Shown piece by piece: positions 61,148 through 64,000 of a DNA stretch of 64,000 nucleotides. The notes below the pieces were generated by a model. That model saw only the letters and a program-made list of their open reading frames with translations, ran no database searches and was not told the origin of the DNA. Source of the DNA: an uncultured Eubacteriales bacterium (lineage in GTDB: Bacteria > Bacillota > Clostridia > Oscillospirales > CAG-272); the NCBI GenBank assembly GCA_900545935.1, contig URAP01000005.1, positions 20,316-84,315 on the forward strand. Reading direction: 5' to 3'. Each line of letters starts with the position of its first letter. Position 1 is the first letter of the stretch. The translations under genes were made by a program, and so were the position numbers.

Positions 61148-61909
61148 TCACTTTACATCGAGGACTGCTGCAAGGAAATTCTTCGTACGCTCGTTCTTCG
61201 GACTGCCGATGACCTCCTCCGGCGTTCCCTCTTCGGCGATATAACCGCCGTCGATAAAGAGAATGCGATCCGCGACCTCGCGGGCAAAGCCCATCTCGTG
61301 CGTAACTATGACCATCGTCATGCCGTCGGAGGCGAGCTTCTTCATTACGCGCAGCACCTCTCCGACCATCTCGGGGTCGAGAGCCGAGGTCGGCTCGTCG
61401 AACAGCATTATATCCGGATCCATGCAGAGAGAGCGGGCGATAGCCACGCGCTGCTTCTGTCCGCCGGAGAGCTGATCGGGATAGGCATCCGCCTTTTCGC
61501 CGAGTCCGACGATATCGAGCATCTTGCGCGCCTTTTCGCGAGCCTGCGCCTTGCTCTCCTTTTTGACATTCATCGGAGCGAGCGTCAGGTTATCGAGAAC
61601 GCTGTAATTATTGAACAGATTGAAGTGCTGAAAGACCATTCCTATCTTTTCGCGCACCTTATTGATATCGGTATGGCGGTCGCAGATGTCCGCGCCGTCG
61701 ACGATAACGGTACCCGCACTCGGTGCCTCGAGCTTGTTCAGGCAACGGAGAAAGGTGGACTTTCCGCCGCCGGAGGGTCCGATTATACAGACGACCTCGC
61801 CCTCGTGAATGTCGGTGGAGATATCGCGCAGCACCTCGGTCCTGCCGAAATGCTTGGCAAGTCCCTTAACGTGTATCTTGACGTTTGCTTCCTTAATGCT
61901 TTCTGCCAC
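61148..61909 (-). CDS. glnQ: Polar amino acid ABC transporter, ATP-binding protein
   Basis: 253 residues from the GTG at 61909 (AAAGGAGA site); the frame is open further upstream without a site. It has Walker A IGPSGGGKSTFLRCLNKLEA, the signature LSGGQKQRVAIARSLC, Walker B DIMLFDEPTSALDPE, and the H-loop VTHEMGFA. It belongs to the GlnQ/HisP-type amino acid importers. It overlaps the permease gene by 17 bases. Confidence 0.95.
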   Translation of the reverse strand: MAESIKEANVKIHVKGLAKHFGRTEVLRDISTDIHEGEVVCIIGPSGGGKSTFLRCLNKLEAPSAGTVIVDGADICDRHTDINKVREKIGMVFQHFNLFNNYSVLDNLTLAPMNVKKESKAQAREKARKMLDIVGLGEKADAYPDQLSGGQKQRVAIARSLCMDPDIMLFDEPTSALDPEMVGEVLRVMKKLASDGMTMVIVTHEMGFAREVADRILFIDGGYIAEEGTPEEVIGSPKNERTKNFLAAVLDVK

Positions 61910-62579
61910 GGTTAAGTCTCCTTTCGAGCTGCTTCGCAAGTACCGAGAGCAGTGTGATAACGACCAGATACATAAACGCTACGATAGCCCATGTCTGAAA
62001 CGACTTACCGGTATTGGAGACGACGTTTTTTGCCTTGTTGACCAGCTCCGGAAAGCCGATGACCGAGAGGATAGAGGTGTCCTTGAGCGTAATAATGAAC
62101 TGATTGATGATAGAGGGTATCATTGTGCGTATAGCCTGCGGGAGAACGACCTTAAACATCGAGCGCCAATAGGTCATTCCGAGGCTGCGCGCAGCCTCCA
62201 TCTGACCGCGATCGACCGACTGTATTCCCGCGCGGATTATCTCCGACATGTACGCGCCGCAGTTGAGCGCGAGACACGCGGTACCCGCCTGAAGCGCGGT
62301 GAGCGTTATCTTTTCGGCAAAAAGCCCCTCAAAAATCGTGTTGAAAAGATACGGCACGCCGAAGAAGATAAAGAAGGCAAGAACGATCATCGGCACGCCG
62401 CGAATAGCATAAACGAATATGTAGGCAATGACGTTGCAGACCTTATTTTTAACAACGCTGAGCATTCCGAATATCAGTCCGAGAATGCACGCAAAGAGCA
62501 GACCGTAAAGCGCAAGAAGCAGCGTTTGCCCCATCGCCTCAAGCAGTATCTGCCCGTACTGATCTATAACGGTATTCAA
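61893..62579 (-). CDS. Polar amino acid ABC transporter, permease
   Basis: 228 residues from a TTG start at 62579. The site GGGGA lies 7 bases before it; the frame extends to 62597, but that TTG lies on the site itself. About five membrane segments and the HisM-type motif (LNCGAYMSEIIRAGIQSVDR, then GQMEAARSLGMTYWRSMFKV, VVLPQAIRTMIPSI) identify the family. It is probably a homodimeric channel because only one permease gene is present. Confidence 0.93.
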   Translation of the reverse strand: MNTVIDQYGQILLEAMGQTLLLALYGLLFACILGLIFGMLSVVKNKVCNVIAYIFVYAIRGVPMIVLAFFIFFGVPYLFNTIFEGLFAEKITLTALQAGTACLALNCGAYMSEIIRAGIQSVDRGQMEAARSLGMTYWRSMFKVVLPQAIRTMIPSIINQFIITLKDTSILSVIGFPELVNKAKNVVSNTGKSFQTWAIVAFMYLVVITLLSVLAKQLERRLNRGRKH

Positions 62580-62597
62580 ACAGAGATCCCCTTTCAA

Positions 62598-62870
62598 AAA
62601 AACAGAGCTGCATCGTCATACACAGCCTCAAAAAGCACTCAACCGGACGGCATATGCGCGGGGAATGCGCAGTATCCGCCCGACAGAGGCGCAGCGGGAT
62701 CACGCCCGCCGCCGAGATGGGCGCCGCAGCGCGAGCACACCGCCGCTCTTGTTGTATGTCGTTGTATATTTATGGCGTATAATGCGCCGAAGCCGCCCCG
62801 CAGCAAGGCGCGGAGCGGTTCACGGCGTCTTTTATTCTGCACAAGCCGCGCCACGGGCGCGGGACGGGAC
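62598..62870. other. Spacer between binding-protein and permease genes
   Basis: About 270 bases in the operon with no gene. A 7-bp perfect hairpin (CCGCGCC/GGCGCGG, 62846-62862) lies 9 bases after the binding-protein stop. This is common in ABC importers, where it keeps more mRNA of the binding protein. The rest is GC-rich with short inverted repeats. Confidence 0.55.
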
Positions 62871-63656
62871 TCAGCCGAGATACTTAGCGAGTATCTCGTC
62901 GTACTTTCCGCTTGCCTTGATGTTTTTAAGACCTGCGTTGAACATATCGATCAGCTCTTTGTTCGACTCGTCGAAGATAGCCATGCCGTAGCCTGCGCCG
63001 TCGTTCTCGGAGCCCTCAACGATGCGGAGCTGATAGGTGTCGTTCTGATCGTGAATGGTGGACGCCATAATGGGGGTGTCCTCGAAGCAGGCAACAGCCT
63101 GGCCGCCGGATACGTACTGATACATTGTAGGCGAATCCTCAACATAGGTAAGGTTAAAGCCGTACTGATCCTTCAGGCTCTCGGCATAGTCCGCGCCCTG
63201 AGTTCCGTTCTTGACGCAGACGAGCTTGCCGCTCAAATCATCAAAGCCGTTGATGTCGGAGTTAATGGCAACAGCCATGCACTGTGCGGCATCATAGTAG
63301 CTGTCGGAGAATATCCAGCCCTCGTTTACACGCTTCTCGGTGATGGAAGCACCTGCGATCATGGCATTTGCCTGACCGGACTGGCATGCCTGAATGGATG
63401 CATCCCAACCGAGGCTCTGAAGCTCGTACTTAAAGCCCTGATCCGCTGCGACAGCGGCAACGATGTCAACGTCGATACCGACGAGATTATCCTTCTCATC
63501 TCTGAACTCAAAGGGCTTGAAAACGGTATCGGTCACAATTACCCATGTTTTGTCCTTGTTCTTGTCGTTATCGCTGTTCGTCTTGCCGCAGGAAACGAGC
63601 GCGGCGAGCGATGCAGCTGCCATAATAAGCGCTGCGGCTCTGATGAATTTTTTCAT
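62871..63656 (-). CDS. Polar amino acid ABC transporter, substrate-binding lipoprotein
   Basis: 261 residues. The signal peptide (MKKFIRAAALIMAAASLAAL) ends in the lipobox LVSCG, so Cys23 is lipidated. The mature part is a type 2 periplasmic-binding fold: TVFKPFEFRDEKDNLVGIDV, IVAAVAADQGFKYELQSLGW, and the SITEKRVNEGWIFSDSYYDA segment. It captures an amino acid (glutamine, cystine or similar; not decidable here). GAAAGGA precedes the ATG; longer readings have no site. Confidence 0.94.
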   Translation of the reverse strand: MKKFIRAAALIMAAASLAALVSCGKTNSDNDKNKDKTWVIVTDTVFKPFEFRDEKDNLVGIDVDIVAAVAADQGFKYELQSLGWDASIQACQSGQANAMIAGASITEKRVNEGWIFSDSYYDAAQCMAVAINSDINGFDDLSGKLVCVKNGTQGADYAESLKDQYGFNLTYVEDSPTMYQYVSGGQAVACFEDTPIMASTIHDQNDTYQLRIVEGSENDGAGYGMAIFDESNKELIDMFNAGLKNIKASGKYDEILAKYLG

Positions 63657-63690
63657 GTCGAAAAATTCCTTTCCGTTAAAATGTTTTTTT

Positions 63691-63720
63691 CGCATGCCGC
63701 ACACGGGTGCGGCAGATGCG
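63691..63720 (-). promoter_or_regulatory. Strong hairpin in the leader of the ABC transporter operon
   Basis: A 12-bp stem (CGCAT-GCCGCAC with GTGCGGC-ATGCG, a 2-base bulge) with a 4-base loop lies 35 bases before the start codon. A smaller inverted repeat around CTGCCG...CGGCAG lies further upstream. No T-run follows, so attenuation is not obvious; protection of the mRNA 5' end or protein binding is possible. Confidence 0.5.
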
Positions 63721-63776
63721 GATGGTACGTCTGCCGTCAACCGCGGCAGATTCGCTGTAAAAAATAAGCTGTCATA

Positions 63777-63805
63777 ATTATAAGACTTTATGAATAAAAA
63801 GTCAA
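63777..63805 (-). promoter_or_regulatory. Promoter of the amino acid ABC transporter operon
   Basis: On the minus strand TTGACT (63800-63805), a 17-base spacer and TATAAT (63777-63782), giving a leader of about 115 bases. Confidence 0.85.
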
Positions 63806-63937
63806 TAATAAATTCACACCGAATGACAGGCATTACGGCTTTTTCGATTTTTCAGCATGGGGAGGATGTATGTAATCACTGCGAATTTAGGTGAATCAGA
63901 GCCTCAGCCGCTTTTTCTTTGTGCGAGAGAGGCGACG

Positions 63938-64000
63938 TTGAATCGCATAGCGATTCAATATGAAGTTTCGGTCTGTGCTTCGCACTTACCGAAACATTCA
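63938..64000. repeat. Two consecutive hairpins at the window end
   Basis: First TTGAATCG-CATAG-CGATTCAA (63938-63958), then GTTTCGGT...ACCGAAAC enclosing GTGC-TTC-GCAC (63961-64000). No gene is visible from 63806 on. They look like intergenic palindromic repeats; the window edge prevents a full view. Confidence 0.55.

Noticed and set aside
61809..63767. 652-codon plus-strand frame opposite the ABC transporter genes
   Set aside because: It spans several minus-strand genes and their gap and has no motif; an open antisense frame by chance.

Overview
The window looks like a chromosomal segment of a GC-rich member of the Clostridia (Firmicutes), probably an uncultured gut Oscillospirales- or Christensenellales-like bacterium. 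This rests on gene order (rpmG-secE-nusG-rplK; ylxM-ffh-rpsP-khpA; yicC-remA-gmk-rpoZ-priA-def-fmt-rsmB), the cysteine-rich HisRS insert, GGAGG or GAAAGG ribosome binding sites, consensus TTGACA-17-TATAAT promoters, a dockerin module and an NahK homologue. It is an inference from family resemblance; no 16S rRNA gene is present.

Layout. 1-1570: rplK (cut by the window edge), nusG, secE and rpmG behind one strong promoter. 1652-15765: a compact phage-derived cassette. On the minus strand a single unit of about 13.4 kb runs from a promoter at 15029 to a terminator at 1652. It encodes an HTH/zinc protein, a Cys-rich protein, small and large terminase, portal, scaffold-like protein, N4-gp56-type capsid, short-tail (podovirus-like) connector and nozzle proteins, a coiled-coil protein, a GH25 endolysin with a dockerin, and a holin-like protein. 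A LexA/cI-type self-cleaving repressor reads away on the plus strand. No integrase, replication gene or obvious tail fibre is present. 16038-18884: a GH2 glycosidase. 19436-22010: the SRP/ribosomal operon. 22080-31355: a TRIC-like channel gene, then a long plus-strand housekeeping run. 31593-34318: a ceramidase-like hydrolase and an S1-domain protein. 34559-42459 (minus): NahK, AspS, HisS, Obg and LigA. 42838-46149: an MDR dehydrogenase plus a class II aldolase/SDR fusion for an unidentified sugar. 46150-51080: two arrays of structured repeats around a two-gene chromate transporter, a nucleotidyltransferase-like protein and ThrH. 51070-60420 (minus): an alpha/beta hydrolase, phosphohexomutase, a prephenate-dehydratase-like protein, HtpG, RecO, Era and an M18 aminopeptidase. 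61148-63656: a polar amino acid ABC transporter.

Three things deserve most attention. First, the phage cassette has apparently intact particle genes but no means of replication or integration, which is the profile of a gene transfer agent or domesticated particle, although a defective prophage is not excluded. Second, a family of repeat units of about 220 nt (R1) has compensating changes in its stems, and all three loci sit directly after stop codons in sense with the gene. Third, a recurring layout places an 8-bp hairpin between the Shine-Dalgarno sequence and the start codon in khpA, gmk and the aldolase gene. All calls come from reading the sequence and family knowledge; no searches were run.
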